Positions 9,571 to 18,770 of a stretch of 64,000 nt of DNA are shown one piece after another. Each line of letters begins with the position of its first letter. Position 1 is the first letter of the stretch. Source of the DNA: an uncultured Phocaeicola sp. (GTDB taxonomy: Bacteria > Bacteroidota > Bacteroidia > Bacteroidales > Bacteroidaceae); NCBI GenBank assembly GCA_944320135.1, contig CALUGI010000008.1, positions 1 through 64,000 on the forward strand. The letters are read 5' to 3'. A program made the position numbers and the translations under genes. The notes under the pieces were generated by a model. The model saw only the letters and a list, made by a program, of their open reading frames with translations, did no database searches and was not told the origin of the DNA.

Positions 9571-12462
9571 TCAGAACCGCCTCGGACCCGGCCCGTGATG
9601 GCGACCGCCGGGGCCGAAACCTCCGGAACCCATCGGCGGACGGTTTCCTTTCCCTCCGAACAGGTTCAAACGATAGATGAAATGCACCATACAATAACTG
9701 TAGATGGCATTATACTCCGTATCCTGGCGCATGGCGGCCGATATGGTGCGGCTGATGTTGCTCTGACGGCGCAGGATGTCGTAGAACTGCACGCTCACCG
9801 TAGCGGCGTTCCCCTTCAGAAAATCTTGGGAAATTTGCGCGTTCCAGATAAGCTCGTCGCGGTTCATGCTGGCGTCCGTATATCCCCGGCGGGAGTTCTG
9901 GGAGATGTCTGTGGCCACCGACATGTTCCAAGGCAGGCGGACGTTGGTGCTGGCTCCGTAAGAGAACTGATAGGTGTCCATGTTGTTCTGCTCCTGGAAG
10001 CTGTTGCGCGAATGGTTGTAGGTGAGCGAACCGTTGAGCGACATCTCCCACCAGTCGTTGCGGTAAGTTCCGCGCAGACGCTCGGTCATCACTAACTGGC
10101 GGGTCTTGTTCTTGTCCGTATCCGCCAATGTTTCCCTGTCGCTCATGTAGCTCACGATGTTGTTGTATCGGGCCATCGTGAAAGTGTTTATAGTAAATTT
10201 CTTGTTGCGCAAGGCCGTGTTGGAGCCGAGGATTCCGAAAATGTTCCAGTTTCCGTTGATATTTTCCGGCATGGTGCGATAGCCTCCGGTAGTCTCGTCA
10301 TACGTCCTGCGGTTGCTGATGTCGTTCATTACGTTCTGGAAACTGAAGTGCGTCATCACCCCACGCTGCTTTTCCGTGTTGAACATATTATAGAACACCC
10401 TCAACGTATTTGTAAATTCCGGCTTCAAACCCGGATTTCCCAACTTCACGTTCAGCGGGTCGGTGTCGTCTGTAATCGGAAGCAGGTCGGTCATGCTCGG
10501 CTGGGAGCTTCGCCCGCGATAATTTACGCGCAGCTGGCTTGTTTTCGAGAAATTGTATCGGAAATCGAGCGTCGGAGTAAAGTTGAACACCGTGCGCACC
10601 GTATCCACCGAGTAGTTGCCCTTGGTATAGCTGAGCGTAGAGCGCTGCGGCTGGAAGGAAGCTCCTACATTGAAGCGCATCTTGTTGCGTATCAAACGCA
10701 GCTGCACCTCCGTGCGATGATTGTAATAATTATATTCCGCGTTCTTGCTCAAATCCGCATTGAGCGCCGCCTCATCCGCCAAAAAGCCCTGCTCCACGCC
10801 CCAAGCCTCCGGCATGTCGAACGTAGAGTTCTCAGTCTTCGAGTTCTTGTATTGGAAGTCATAGCTGAACTGGAGGAAGCCTCCCTTGAAAATCGGCTCG
10901 CTATATGAAAGGCGCACCGAATAGTCGGAGGTTCTGGTAGGAGTCGTCATGTAACGGTTCAGAATCTCCGACATCGCCCCGCTTGCCAAAACTTCTTCAG
11001 CCGTCTGGTAATAATCGGTCTGAGAGGCGGAAAGCTGTTCGCTGTCGTTGTTCGTATAGTTGTAGCGCGCCCTCATCGTAATGTTCCGCCCGGCCTTTCC
11101 CAACCTGCGGTTCACCAGCAACATTCCCTGCGCGCTGAAGTTGTCCGAGCGGGACAATGTGTTGCGCGCTATCGTATTGATAATTTTTTCTTGCGAAACC
11201 AAAGAAGTAATGTCTTCCGCCTCCACTAATTCGTCGGAGGTCAGTCCGGGGTCTTCATTGAACGTAAACGAGTTGGATGAGCTTCCGTTGTCCGTCTTGC
11301 CGTAGGTGATGCGGGGCCGGAACATCAGCCAAGTCAGCGTGTCGGGCTTCCATTCCAAACGGAAGTCGGCGGTCAAATTGGTTGACTTGTTGCGCGAAGC
11401 GTCTATCGCGTTCTTGAAAGAACTGGTTTGCGACGATACAAAAGTTTCGGAGTTCTGCTTGCTTTGTATGTCCGCATCGCGGTAATTGAAATTCACGCTG
11501 CCGCCGCTTTCCAGCGTTTCCGTTTCAACAGCATAGTTGAAGCCCGCCATCTTCACGGTGTTCAGCCCGTTCTGGTTTCCCCGACGGAAGCCGCCTCCCC
11601 CTCCGGGGAATCCGTTGTCGTTCACGTTGTTGGCAGAACCTATCACCGTAAACTGGTTGTCTCCCACGAAACGGTTCAGCATCAGTTTCCCGCTATAACG
11701 GTCTTTCGTACCTGCGGCCACATCCACATTGCCGAACCATCCTTTGTTCATTCCGGGTTTCACGCTCAGGTCGAGCACCGTTTCTTCTTCTCCGTCATCA
11801 ATGCCCGTCATCTTCGCCATATCCGACTGCTTGTCGTATGCCTGCACCTTGTCGATGATGTTCACCGGGAGGTTCTTCATCGCGATGTTGGGGTCGTCGG
11901 CGAAGAATTCTTTGCCGTCTATCATGATTTTGGTGATTTCCTTTCCGTTGATTGTAATTTTCCCGTTCTCGTCGACCTCCGCACCCGGAAGTTTCTTCAC
12001 CAGTTCTTCCAATGCGGAGCCTTCAGGCACCCGATAGGCCGAACTGTTGTAAACGAGCGTATCTTCTTTGGCTATCACTTCGGGAGCTTCGGCCACCACC
12101 ACCGCTTCGCCCAGCATAATGGCATCTATATCAAGCTGTATCGTGCCCACGTTCAGGCGCGGACGGCCGGCATTGAGCACGACGGTCCTGAAATCCGGCT
12201 TGTAGCCGATGTATGATATCTTCAGCAAATATTTGCCGGGGCGTGCCGACACCCTGAAGTTTCCGTCAATATCCGTCACGTTGCCCGCAACGGCCGAACT
12301 GTCTTTCACGGAAAGTATCTGCACCCCCGCCTGAATAATCGGAGACTTGTCCGCTCCGTCTACGACCGTTCCTGAAACGGCCACCCTGCCGCCCGCGCTT
12401 TGTGCAAAAGCGGAAACGGCACCCAGTGCCGCCAGCAGCAAACCCGAAACCCATCTTTTCAT
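9571..12462 (-). CDS. Outer-membrane beta-barrel protein with carboxypeptidase-like N-terminal domain
   Basis: The start is set at ATG 12462 because the signal peptide begins there (MKRWVSGLLLAALGAVSAFA), giving about 963 residues; an upstream ATG at 12507 would precede it with a charged tail. Residues about 25-115 form a CarboxypepD-regulatory-like beta domain (GTVVDGADKSPI, DGNFRVSARPGKY). A plug-like segment follows (YRVPEGSALEELVKKLPGA, ITINGKEITKIMIDGKEFF). The remainder is a long barrel rich in aromatic, Asn and Thr strands. The C-terminal tail is Gly/His/Pro rich. It belongs to the TonB-receptor-like family common in Bacteroidetes; the substrate is unknown. It has no SusD partner beside it. 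Confidence 0.88.
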   Translation of the reverse strand: MKRWVSGLLLAALGAVSAFAQSAGGRVAVSGTVVDGADKSPIIQAGVQILSVKDSSAVAGNVTDIDGNFRVSARPGKYLLKISYIGYKPDFRTVVLNAGRPRLNVGTIQLDIDAIMLGEAVVVAEAPEVIAKEDTLVYNSSAYRVPEGSALEELVKKLPGAEVDENGKITINGKEITKIMIDGKEFFADDPNIAMKNLPVNIIDKVQAYDKQSDMAKMTGIDDGEEETVLDLSVKPGMNKGWFGNVDVAAGTKDRYSGKLMLNRFVGDNQFTVIGSANNVNDNGFPGGGGGFRRGNQNGLNTVKMAGFNYAVETETLESGGSVNFNYRDADIQSKQNSETFVSSQTSSFKNAIDASRNKSTNLTADFRLEWKPDTLTWLMFRPRITYGKTDNGSSSNSFTFNEDPGLTSDELVEAEDITSLVSQEKIINTIARNTLSRSDNFSAQGMLLVNRRLGKAGRNITMRARYNYTNNDSEQLSASQTDYYQTAEEVLASGAMSEILNRYMTTPTRTSDYSVRLSYSEPIFKGGFLQFSYDFQYKNSKTENSTFDMPEAWGVEQGFLADEAALNADLSKNAEYNYYNHRTEVQLRLIRNKMRFNVGASFQPQRSTLSYTKGNYSVDTVRTVFNFTPTLDFRYNFSKTSQLRVNYRGRSSQPSMTDLLPITDDTDPLNVKLGNPGLKPEFTNTLRVFYNMFNTEKQRGVMTHFSFQNVMNDISNRRTYDETTGGYRTMPENINGNWNIFGILGSNTALRNKKFTINTFTMARYNNIVSYMSDRETLADTDKNKTRQLVMTERLRGTYRNDWWEMSLNGSLTYNHSRNSFQEQNNMDTYQFSYGASTNVRLPWNMSVATDISQNSRRGYTDASMNRDELIWNAQISQDFLKGNAATVSVQFYDILRRQSNISRTISAAMRQDTEYNAIYSYCMVHFIYRLNLFGGKGNRPPMGSGGFGPGGRHHGPGPRRF

Positions 12463-12578
12463 TAATGCCTTCTTTTTTGATGATAATAATGTAAGTTCGA
12501 CACGCAAACCGGCCGAAAGTTTACCGGCAAGGCTTGCCTTTTAACTTATTTTTTCGTCTGCGCCCTTCTTTTCCCGCA

Positions 12579-12666
12579 AAACTCCGGCGGGTTTCCCCGT
12601 AAAGCCGGGCAACTTTGCCGCTCAACGCGCCCGGCCTTGCCGCTCAACGCGCCCGACTTTCCCCGA
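12579..12666. repeat. Period-22 intergenic array B (4 units)
   Basis: Four tandem units of exactly 22 nt start at 12579, 12601, 12623 and 12645. The third and fourth both begin CAACGCGCCCG and the first two begin AAA. It sits between two divergent genes (the barrel protein on minus, aroB on plus), so neither gene ends here. The remaining bases 12463-12578 show nothing certain apart from short palindromes. Confidence 0.7.
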
Positions 12667-12730
12667 TAAAAAATCGCCTGCAAAATTACTTATTTGCAAG
12701 CTAAACCAAGCGCCGTTCTGACTTTTTTTC

Positions 12731-12738
12731 TATTTTTG
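12731..12738 (+). promoter_or_regulatory. -7 box of aroB promoter
   Basis: TATTTTTG matches TAnnTTTG and ends 19 bases before the aroB ATG. No good TTG -33 box is found at 19-21 bases. Confidence 0.5.
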
Positions 12739-12757
12739 CGCATCAAACGTTACAATC

Positions 12758-13819
12758 ATGAAAAAACAGGAAATCATAATCTGCCGAAACTTCAAAGAAG
12801 AATTTGACCGGTCTGTGGCAAGCCATACATACGACAAGCTGTTCATATTGACAGACGAACATACCCGCGCATCCTGCCTCCCCGTATTGGAAGGCTCGGA
12901 ATGCCTGAAAGAAGCAATCCGGATATGCATCGGTCCGGAAGACATCCACAAGAATCTGGAAACGCTGGCTTACGTGTGGAGCCAGCTCAGCGAAAAGGGC
13001 GGCACGCGCCATTCGCTGCTGGTAAACTTGGGAGGCGGAATGGTCACCGACTTGGGAGGGTTCGCTGCCGCCACCTTCAAGCGAGGCATCCCCTACATCA
13101 ACATCCCGACCACGCTCCTTTCGATGGTAGATGCAGCCGTGGGCGGAAAGACAGGCATCAACTTCAACGATTTGAAAAACGAAATCGGCTCGTTCTGTCC
13201 GGCAGACCAAGTGCTGATAAACGGCGAGTTTCTGAAAACGCTCGACCGGAGAAACCTGCTGTCGGGATATGCCGAAATGCTGAAGCACGGGCTGATAAGC
13301 GACACGGCGCATTGGGCGGAACTGCTGAAATTCGACTTGAACAGCATCGACTACGGAAGGCTTCAAGAGCTGGCGGGAAAGTCGGTTGAGGTGAAAGAAT
13401 CCATAGTAGAAAGAGACCCGTTCGAACAAAACATCCGCAAAGCCCTCAACTTCGGGCATACCGCAGGGCATGCGTTCGAGAGCTTCTCGCTCCATTCCGG
13501 CCGCCCCGTCCTTCACGGCTATGCGGTGGCATGGGGAATGGTATGCGAACTGTATCTGTCGCACGTCCGCACAAATTTCCCCAAAGACAAGCTCCACCAG
13601 ACTATCCGGTTCATCAAAGACAATTACGGGCGGCTGGACTTCACATGCGAAGACTACGAAACAATATACAACTTCATGAAACACGACAAGAAGAACTCCG
13701 CCTCAGGCATCATCAACTTCACGCTTATAGCCGATGTGGGCGACATACGGATCAACCAGACCGCCTCGCAGGAAGAAATTTACGAACTGCTCGACTTTTA
13801 TAGCGAAACGATGGGATAA
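12758..13819 (+). CDS. aroB: 3-dehydroquinate synthase
   Basis: This 353-residue protein catalyses the second step of the shikimate pathway, turning DAHP into 3-dehydroquinate with NAD+ and a divalent metal. Visible family motifs are the NAD-binding NLGGGMVTDLGGFAAATFKR (about residues 90-109), the GGKTGIN lysine region near residue 130, the metal-ligand segment GYAEMLKHGLI near residue 170 and LNFGHTAGHAFE near residue 230. The length is normal for AroB. It is transcribed away from the barrel-protein gene across array B, from a promoter with a -7 box at 12731. No other aromatic-biosynthesis gene is adjacent. Confidence 0.95.
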   Translation: MKKQEIIICRNFKEEFDRSVASHTYDKLFILTDEHTRASCLPVLEGSECLKEAIRICIGPEDIHKNLETLAYVWSQLSEKGGTRHSLLVNLGGGMVTDLGGFAAATFKRGIPYINIPTTLLSMVDAAVGGKTGINFNDLKNEIGSFCPADQVLINGEFLKTLDRRNLLSGYAEMLKHGLISDTAHWAELLKFDLNSIDYGRLQELAGKSVEVKESIVERDPFEQNIRKALNFGHTAGHAFESFSLHSGRPVLHGYAVAWGMVCELYLSHVRTNFPKDKLHQTIRFIKDNYGRLDFTCEDYETIYNFMKHDKKNSASGIINFTLIADVGDIRINQTASQEEIYELLDFYSETMG

Positions 13820-13963
13820 AGCGCAAGAAAGAACGCGCCGCAAACGAAGGGCGGAACAAGGAAGCACGAAGCAGCAAAGGCCGCACACGCCTGCACGGAC
13901 ATCAAGGCCCCACCCGTCAAGGCAAACTTTTTGACAAGCAGAAAGTCTTTTTCCCCCACATTA

Positions 13964-13995
13964 TTTGCAGAGTTCTTAAATAAAATCTATTTTTG
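13964..13995 (+). promoter_or_regulatory. psd promoter
   Basis: TTTG at 13964-13967, 20 bases, TATTTTTG at 13988-13995. This predicts transcription from about 13999 into psd (ATG 14029). Bases 13820-13963 contain no other recognisable feature. Confidence 0.7.
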
Positions 13996-14028
13996 CAAAA
14001 TGAAATCCTGATTTTTTGACGCAATCCG

Positions 14029-14715
14029 ATGAACAAGATAAAGAAACTGAAGAAAATACGCCTCCACCACGAAGGTACACACATTCTGCTGATAAGCGCA
14101 ATATTGCTTGCCCTTGTCAACGGCGGCCTGTATTGGGGAGTGGCGCACAAAGCGCCATTCTATATTGTCTTGCTCGCCAGCATTGTTCTTTACGCCCTGA
14201 TGGTCAACTTCTTCCGCTGCCCAATCCGAATATTCAAGGGAGATACGGAAAAAATCGTAGTGGCCCCCGCCGACGGACGGGTGGTGGTAATAGAGGAAGT
14301 GGAAGAACATGAATATTTCCACGACAAACGGCTGATGATTTCCATCTTCATGAGCATCACCAACGTCCACGCCAACTGGTATCCCGTGGACGGGGTGGTG
14401 AAACACGTGAGCCACCAGAACGGACGGTTCATGAAAGCCTGGCTTCCGAAAGCCAGCACCGAAAACGAACGCTCGACAATCATCATAGAAACTCCTGAGG
14501 GACAAACCGTCATGGCACGCCAAATAGCAGGCGCTGTGGCACGGAGAATCGTCACATACGCCGAGGCGGGCGAAGACTGCTACATCGACGAGCACATGGG
14601 ATTCATCAAGTTCGGATCAAGAGTAGACGTATATCTGCCCTTAGGAACTGAAGTCCTCGTAAAAATGGGACAAAGCACTACGGGCAACGAAACGGTCATC
14701 GCCAAACTGAAATGA
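14029..14715 (+). CDS. psd: Phosphatidylserine decarboxylase proenzyme
   Basis: This 228-residue protein decarboxylates phosphatidylserine to phosphatidylethanolamine. Two hydrophobic segments lie in residues about 20-60. The body contains [14 protein letters not shown] and the histidine segment [19 protein letters not shown]. The C-terminal self-cleavage site is [12 protein letters not shown] near residue 195; the Gly-Ser bond breaks to make the pyruvoyl group. The size is that of the short Psd class rather than the ~320-residue E. coli type. It is followed after 77 bases by pssA, which makes the substrate, so the two form a short phospholipid operon on the + strand. Confidence 0.95.
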   Translation: MNKIKKLKKIRLHHEGTHILLISAILLALVNGGLYWGVAHKAPFYIVLLASIVLYALMVNFFRCPIRIFKGDTEKIVVAPADGRVVVIEEVEEHEYFHDKRLMISIFMSITNVHANWYPVDGVVKHVSHQNGRFMKAWLPKASTENERSTIIIETPEGQTVMARQIAGAVARRIVTYAEAGEDCYIDEHMGFIKFGSRVDVYLPLGTEVLVKMGQSTTGNETVIAKLK

Positions 14716-14792
14716 GAACATATCAATGTGACGATGCGGCAAGATGACAAAATGCGTGCATCCTCACATTTAAACACATAAGGAGAAAAAAT

Positions 14793-15497
14793 ATGCCTAA
14801 CGCTGTTGTCAGAAACATACCGAATACCATTACCTGCTGCAACCTGTTCTGCGGATGTATCGCCTGCTATATGGCATTTAAAAGCGAGTATGAACTGGCA
14901 TTGCTGTTCATCGTATCGGGAGCCGTATTCGACTTTTTTGACGGAATGACCGCACGTATGCTCCACGTGTCCTCCCCCATAGGCAAAGAACTCGACTCTT
15001 TAGCCGATGACATTACCTTCGGATTGGCTCCGGCGGCCATTGCCTTTTCCTTGTTCAAGGAAGTGAATTGCCCGGAATTCCTCCGTCCGATAGAAGACAT
15101 CCTCCCCTATTCAGCCTTTCTGATAGCCGTGTTTTCGGCATTGAGGCTGGCAAAATTCAACCTCGACGAGCGGCAGACCAGTTCGTTTATCGGCATGCCA
15201 ACCCCGGCGAACGCACTGTTTTGGGGTTCATTGGCAGCGGGAGCGCACAACTTCCTTACCGCATCTTATTTCAACGCCGCTTATTTGTTCGTATTAGTCG
15301 TCGTGATGTCGCTGCTGCTTGTGGCAGAACTTCCGATGTTTTCGCTGAAGTTTAAAGACTTGTCGTGGAAACACAACAAAGTAAGCTACATCTTCCTTAT
15401 CGTAAGCGTCCCCTTGCTCGCCGTGTTCCGCCTCGGCGGATTTGCCGCAGTCATCGTATGGTATATCATACTCTCGGCATTGACGAGAAAACGCTGA
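14793..15497 (+). CDS. pssA: CDP-diacylglycerol--serine O-phosphatidyltransferase
   Basis: This 234-residue polytopic membrane protein makes phosphatidylserine from CDP-diacylglycerol and serine. The CDP-alcohol phosphotransferase signature D-G-x2-A-R-x8-G-x3-D-x3-D is seen as DGMTARMLHVSSPIGKELDS continuing LADD at about residues 49-72. The N-terminal VRNIPNTITCCNLFCGCIAC is typical of this family. About six to eight hydrophobic segments follow. Together with psd upstream it gives the two-step route to phosphatidylethanolamine. The DUF4834 gene follows after 48 bases. Confidence 0.95.
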   Translation: MPNAVVRNIPNTITCCNLFCGCIACYMAFKSEYELALLFIVSGAVFDFFDGMTARMLHVSSPIGKELDSLADDITFGLAPAAIAFSLFKEVNCPEFLRPIEDILPYSAFLIAVFSALRLAKFNLDERQTSSFIGMPTPANALFWGSLAAGAHNFLTASYFNAAYLFVLVVVMSLLLVAELPMFSLKFKDLSWKHNKVSYIFLIVSVPLLAVFRLGGFAAVIVWYIILSALTRKR

Positions 15498-15545
15498 CCG
15501 GAACGGACTCGCCCGACACACCGCCAACCAACAACTTACACACTC

Positions 15546-15800
15546 ATGCTACACCTGTTAGGAACCATATTCTTTATTCTGCTTTTCGCGCTTCTTTTCG
15601 GAGCGATTGTCGTGCTGAGCATTGTCAGAAAAGTGTTCAAAGCCGGACGAAAGGCGGCCGAAAGAGCCGCAGGAAAGGATAAGACCCACGCTTCATCGTC
15701 TTCCTACTACTCGAAAACCGGAGAAAAGACTCCGCAAAAAAAGAAAATCTTCGACAAAGATGAAGGCGAATACGTGGACTTTGAAGAAATCAAAGACTAA
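15546..15800 (+). CDS. DUF4834 family small membrane protein
   Basis: This 84-residue protein has one strongly hydrophobic N-terminal helix (residues about 3-27, LLGTIFFILLFALLFGAIVV). A basic segment (RKVFKAGRKAAERAAGK) is followed by a charged tail ending GEYVDFEEIKD. This matches the DUF4834 family, which is restricted to Bacteroidetes and often found beside pssA. Its function is not known; the topology suggests a membrane-anchored protein with a cytoplasmic tail. It is likely the last gene of the psd-pssA unit. Its end overlaps the convergent tadA gene by four bases. Confidence 0.8.
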   Translation: MLHLLGTIFFILLFALLFGAIVVLSIVRKVFKAGRKAAERAAGKDKTHASSSSYYSKTGEKTPQKKKIFDKDEGEYVDFEEIKD

Positions 15801-16228
15801 CGCCGTTTCCTGAAAAACGCTGTCATGAGGGCGGCGCACTCGTCGGCCATCACCCCGCTTACAACTTCCGTTTTCGGATGAAGGGCATCGGGAGCATATT
15901 TCCGATACCCCCTTTTCTCATCGCCCGCCCCGAACACAAGCCTTCCGGTCTGTGCCCAAGCTATCGCTCCGGCACACATCACGCAAGGCTCCACCGTCAC
16001 ATACAAGGTGCATCCGTTCAAATACTTCGCCCCCAACGCATTTGCGGCCGCAGTCACGGCCTGCATCTCGGCATGGGCGGTTACGTCGTTCAACGTTTCC
16101 GTCAGATTGTGAGCGCGCGCTATGATGCGGTCGCGGCATACCACTACGGCCCCCACAGGAACCTCTCCCCGCTCTTGCGCTTTCTGCGCTTCAAGAAGGG
16201 CCTGCTTCATATAGAATGTATCGTCCAT
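15797..16228 (-). CDS. tadA: tRNA-specific adenosine deaminase / nucleoside deaminase
   Basis: This 143-residue zinc deaminase carries the cytidine-deaminase-fold motifs HAEMQAV (zinc ligand His and catalytic Glu, about residue 51) and PCVMCAGAI (two Cys ligands, about residues 81-89). TadA converts adenosine 34 of tRNA-Arg to inosine. The family also includes guanine deaminases of similar size. The tRNA assignment is favoured by the N-terminal MKQALLEAQKAQERGEVPVG, typical of TadA. It converges on the DUF4834 gene with a four-base overlap. The yraN gene diverges from its start. Confidence 0.9.
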   Translation of the reverse strand: MDDTFYMKQALLEAQKAQERGEVPVGAVVVCRDRIIARAHNLTETLNDVTAHAEMQAVTAAANALGAKYLNGCTLYVTVEPCVMCAGAIAWAQTGRLVFGAGDEKRGYRKYAPDALHPKTEVVSGVMADECAALMTAFFRKRR

Positions 16229-16271
16229 CGCCTGCTTTTCTTTTATGATTCTTCGGCTTTGCGCCGACAGA

Positions 16272-16302
16272 TTGGTTTATTGCGCGAAAATACGTAATTT
16301 TG
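16272..16302 (+). promoter_or_regulatory. Promoter of yraN, nearly leaderless
   Basis: TTG at 16272-16274, 20 bases, TAATTTTG at 16295-16302. Transcription should start near 16306, only about seven bases before the ATG at 16313. Confidence 0.65.
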
Positions 16303-16312
16303 CCCAAAAAAC

Positions 16313-16681
16313 ATGGCAGCACACAATGATTTAGGGAAAGAGGGGGAAGAGGCTGCCGCCGCTTACCTGCAAGCGCTCGGCTACATCGTCCGGCACCGGA
16401 ACTGGCGGTCGGGAAAGTCCGACCTGGACATCGTGGCCGAAAAGGACGGAATTTTGGTGGTGGCGGAGGTGAAAACCCGCCGGAACGAGGAATACGGCCA
16501 TCCGGAAGATGCGGTGACCGACCGGAAAATCCGGCATCTCGTCGCTTCCGCCGAAGCCTATCTGAACAAGTTTGAGATAGACCTTCCCGTCCGTTTCGAC
16601 ATCATTACGGCAGTAGGGGCGAAGCCGCCTTTCCGCATCGAGCACATCGAAGACGCCTTCGTCCCGCCGATATGGAACTAA
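16313..16681 (+). CDS. YraN/UPF0102 family endonuclease-like protein
   Basis: This 122-residue protein belongs to the YraN (UPF0102) family with a restriction-endonuclease-like fold. Visible motifs are GKEGEEAAAAYLQALGY (helix 1), NWRSGKSDLDIVAEKDGILV (Glu/Asp of the fold) and VVAEVKTRRNEEYG (the E-x-K half of the PD-(D/E)XK core). Its molecular role is not settled; links to Holliday-junction processing have been suggested for the fold. It is transcribed from its own promoter, which leaves almost no 5' leader. Period-22 array C begins at the stop codon itself. Confidence 0.88.
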   Translation: MAAHNDLGKEGEEAAAAYLQALGYIVRHRNWRSGKSDLDIVAEKDGILVVAEVKTRRNEEYGHPEDAVTDRKIRHLVASAEAYLNKFEIDLPVRFDIITAVGAKPPFRIEHIEDAFVPPIWN

Positions 16682-16766
16682 CCCCGCCGCAATCCGGCGG
16701 AAACGCCTGCGCGGTTTGACAAAAACGTCCGCACGATTCGCTTGAAACGTCCGCACGTTTTTATTA
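16679..16766. repeat. Period-22 intergenic array C (4 units)
   Basis: Units of exactly 22 nt start at 16679, 16701, 16723 and 16745. The last two both begin AAACGTCCGCACG. The first unit includes the yraN stop codon. The final unit reads AAACGTCCGCACGTTTTTAT, a self-complementary core followed by T. It could act as a terminator for yraN. Confidence 0.75.
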
Positions 16767-16884
16767 ACTGCCAAATAGCTTTTGCCTTTAGAAGCAAAGC
16801 GGATAAAAGCACGTTCACCACAGCATAAGGGAAAAAGGAACAAAAGATATTATGATACAGCAAATTAAATAAAGCAATACAGTT

Positions 16885-17544
16885 ATGAAGAAAACGAATC
16901 TGATTGCAGCAAGCCTTTCTGCACTGGCTTTGTCGGCTTGCGGAGAAGGTGAAAACCTTGCAGGCAAATGGCTGCAGCCCGTCCCCAATATGCCTCAGAT
17001 GAAACAAGGGTTTATCTTGGAAAAAGACGGCAAAGCCTCATCCGTCAACATGGCCACCTTATCTTATGAAGGATGGGAAAAACAAAACGACCGGCTTGTC
17101 CTTTCCGGAAAAAGCATAGGCAACCGTCAGACAATCGCTTTCTCGGATACATTCGCCATTGAGAAACTTACACAAGACAGCCTTGTTTTGAGGAAAGGCA
17201 TGTTGAGGTTGGAATACGCCAGAGAAGACGATGCGAAAAACGAGACCTCGCCTCAGGCGGTAGAAGGGATATTGACCATCGGACACGAAGTGCGCAGTCT
17301 GGCCATCAAAGGAGACCCGAATGATTATTGGATTGTGGACAAGACGGGCGACTTGATCCAACAATACGATTCAATCACTCAAGGAATAAAAAACGGACAG
17401 CCAGTTTATGCCAAACTGCGAGTCACGGATGCCGGACATGCGAAAGAAGGATTTGCCAAAAGCTATGATAAAGTGCTGCATGTTGTCGGGATAGACAGCC
17501 TTGCCTCATACAGCCAAGAACACAATAGGGAACAAAAGCGTTAA
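16885..17544 (+). CDS. Lipocalin / NlpE-like lipoprotein
   Basis: This 219-residue protein has a lipoprotein signal peptide with lipobox SACG at about residue 19. The first half resembles lipocalin-type folds (LAGKWLQPVPNMPQMKQGF, then alternating strands). The second half, from about residue 125, resembles the NlpE C-terminal OB-like domain (VEGILTIGHEVRSLAIKGDP, then YDSITQGIKNGQPVYAKLRV). In E. coli NlpE signals envelope stress and copper exposure; whether that applies here is unknown. It precedes a DUF418 membrane protein by 17 bases and probably shares its transcript. Confidence 0.7.
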   Translation: MKKTNLIAASLSALALSACGEGENLAGKWLQPVPNMPQMKQGFILEKDGKASSVNMATLSYEGWEKQNDRLVLSGKSIGNRQTIAFSDTFAIEKLTQDSLVLRKGMLRLEYAREDDAKNETSPQAVEGILTIGHEVRSLAIKGDPNDYWIVDKTGDLIQQYDSITQGIKNGQPVYAKLRVTDAGHAKEGFAKSYDKVLHVVGIDSLASYSQEHNREQKR

Positions 17545-17561
17545 GAAGCAACTGATTCACA

Positions 17562-18743
17562 ATGGGCATGAAACAACGAATCAAAAAGAATCCCCGCATA
17601 GAGGTAGTGGACGCCCTTCGGGGATTTGCAGTGATGGCCATTATCTTGGTTCACAACCTGGAGCACTTCATCTTTCCGGTATATCCGACCGATTCTCCGG
17701 GCTGGCTGAACATATTGGATCAAGGAGTGTTCAATGGAGTGTTCAGCCTGTTTGCAGGAAAAGCATACGCTATTTTTGCCTTGCTGTTCGGCTTTACCTT
17801 TTACATCCAAAGCAACAATCAGAAAAGGCAGGGCAAGGATTTCGGCTGTCGCTTCCTGTGGCGTTTGGTGCTGCTGGCAGGTTTTGCCACGCTGAACGCC
17901 GCGTTTTTTCCGGCAGGAGACGTATTGCTGTTGTTTGTGGCAGTGGGCCTTGTGCTGTTCTTCGCCCGCAATTGGAGCGACAAGGCCGTTCTGATTGCTG
18001 CGGTCATCTTTCTGTTGCAACCCGTGGAATGGTATCACTATATTGCCAGCCTGATAAATCCGGCGTACCAATTGCCGGATTTGAAAGTGGACGAAATGTA
18101 TGCAGAGGTAGCTGAATACACAAAAGCAGGCAACTTCGGAGCATTCATTCTGGGAAACATCACTTTGGGGCAGAAAGCCAGCCTGCTGTGGGCGGTCAAT
18201 GCCGGACGTTTTTCCCAAACGGCGGGTCTGTTCCTGCTTGGCTTCTATATAGGCAGGAAGCAGTGGTTCGTTGCCTCGGAAAGCAACTTGCGCCTGTGGG
18301 TGAGAATCCTGATTGCTTCGGCGATAGCGTTCGCTCCTTTGTACACATTAAAGGAACTTGTGGTGAAAAGCGGCGCCATCGTCCAACAAACGGCAGGAAC
18401 TGCGTTTGACATGTGGCAGAAGCTCGCCTTCACGCTGGTCTTGGTTTCGTCTTTCGTGCTGCTTTACCAAAGCAAAAAGTTCAGTTCAATGGTAAGCAAT
18501 CTGCGTTTCTACGGGAAAATGAGCCTTACAAATTACATCGTCCAGTCCATCATAGGAGCCATTGTCTATTTTCCTGTCGGACTCTATTTGGCACCGTATT
18601 GCGGATATACAATAAGTCTGATTATCGGTATATGCACCTTCCTGATGCAAGTCCGGTTCTGCAAGTGGTGGCTGAACAGACACAAACAAGGCCCTTTGGA
18701 ACATATATGGCACAAATGGACTTGGATGGGAACCAACAAGTAG
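17562..18743 (+). CDS. DUF418 / YeiB-family membrane protein
   Basis: This 393-residue protein has around ten hydrophobic segments. It opens with RIEVVDALRGFAVMAIILVH, the conserved start of DUF418/HGSNAT-like proteins. It closes with the DUF418 region (MSLTNYIVQSIIGAIVYFPV, and GPLEHIWHKWTW at the C terminus), a signature related to acyltransferase-3-like membrane proteins. Function is not established; transport or acyl transfer across the membrane has been proposed for the wider group. Two ATG codons (17562, 17568) are possible starts. It lies 17 bases after the NlpE-like lipoprotein gene and 27 bases before birA. Confidence 0.85.
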   Translation: MGMKQRIKKNPRIEVVDALRGFAVMAIILVHNLEHFIFPVYPTDSPGWLNILDQGVFNGVFSLFAGKAYAIFALLFGFTFYIQSNNQKRQGKDFGCRFLWRLVLLAGFATLNAAFFPAGDVLLLFVAVGLVLFFARNWSDKAVLIAAVIFLLQPVEWYHYIASLINPAYQLPDLKVDEMYAEVAEYTKAGNFGAFILGNITLGQKASLLWAVNAGRFSQTAGLFLLGFYIGRKQWFVASESNLRLWVRILIASAIAFAPLYTLKELVVKSGAIVQQTAGTAFDMWQKLAFTLVLVSSFVLLYQSKKFSSMVSNLRFYGKMSLTNYIVQSIIGAIVYFPVGLYLAPYCGYTISLIIGICTFLMQVRFCKWWLNRHKQGPLEHIWHKWTWMGTNK

Positions 18744-18770
18744 CTGACAAACACCTTACACTTCAATGGA

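Noticed and set aside
13820-13963. Possible further period-22 array between aroB and psd
   Set aside because: Short GC words occur, but no consistent 22-bp spacing could be found.
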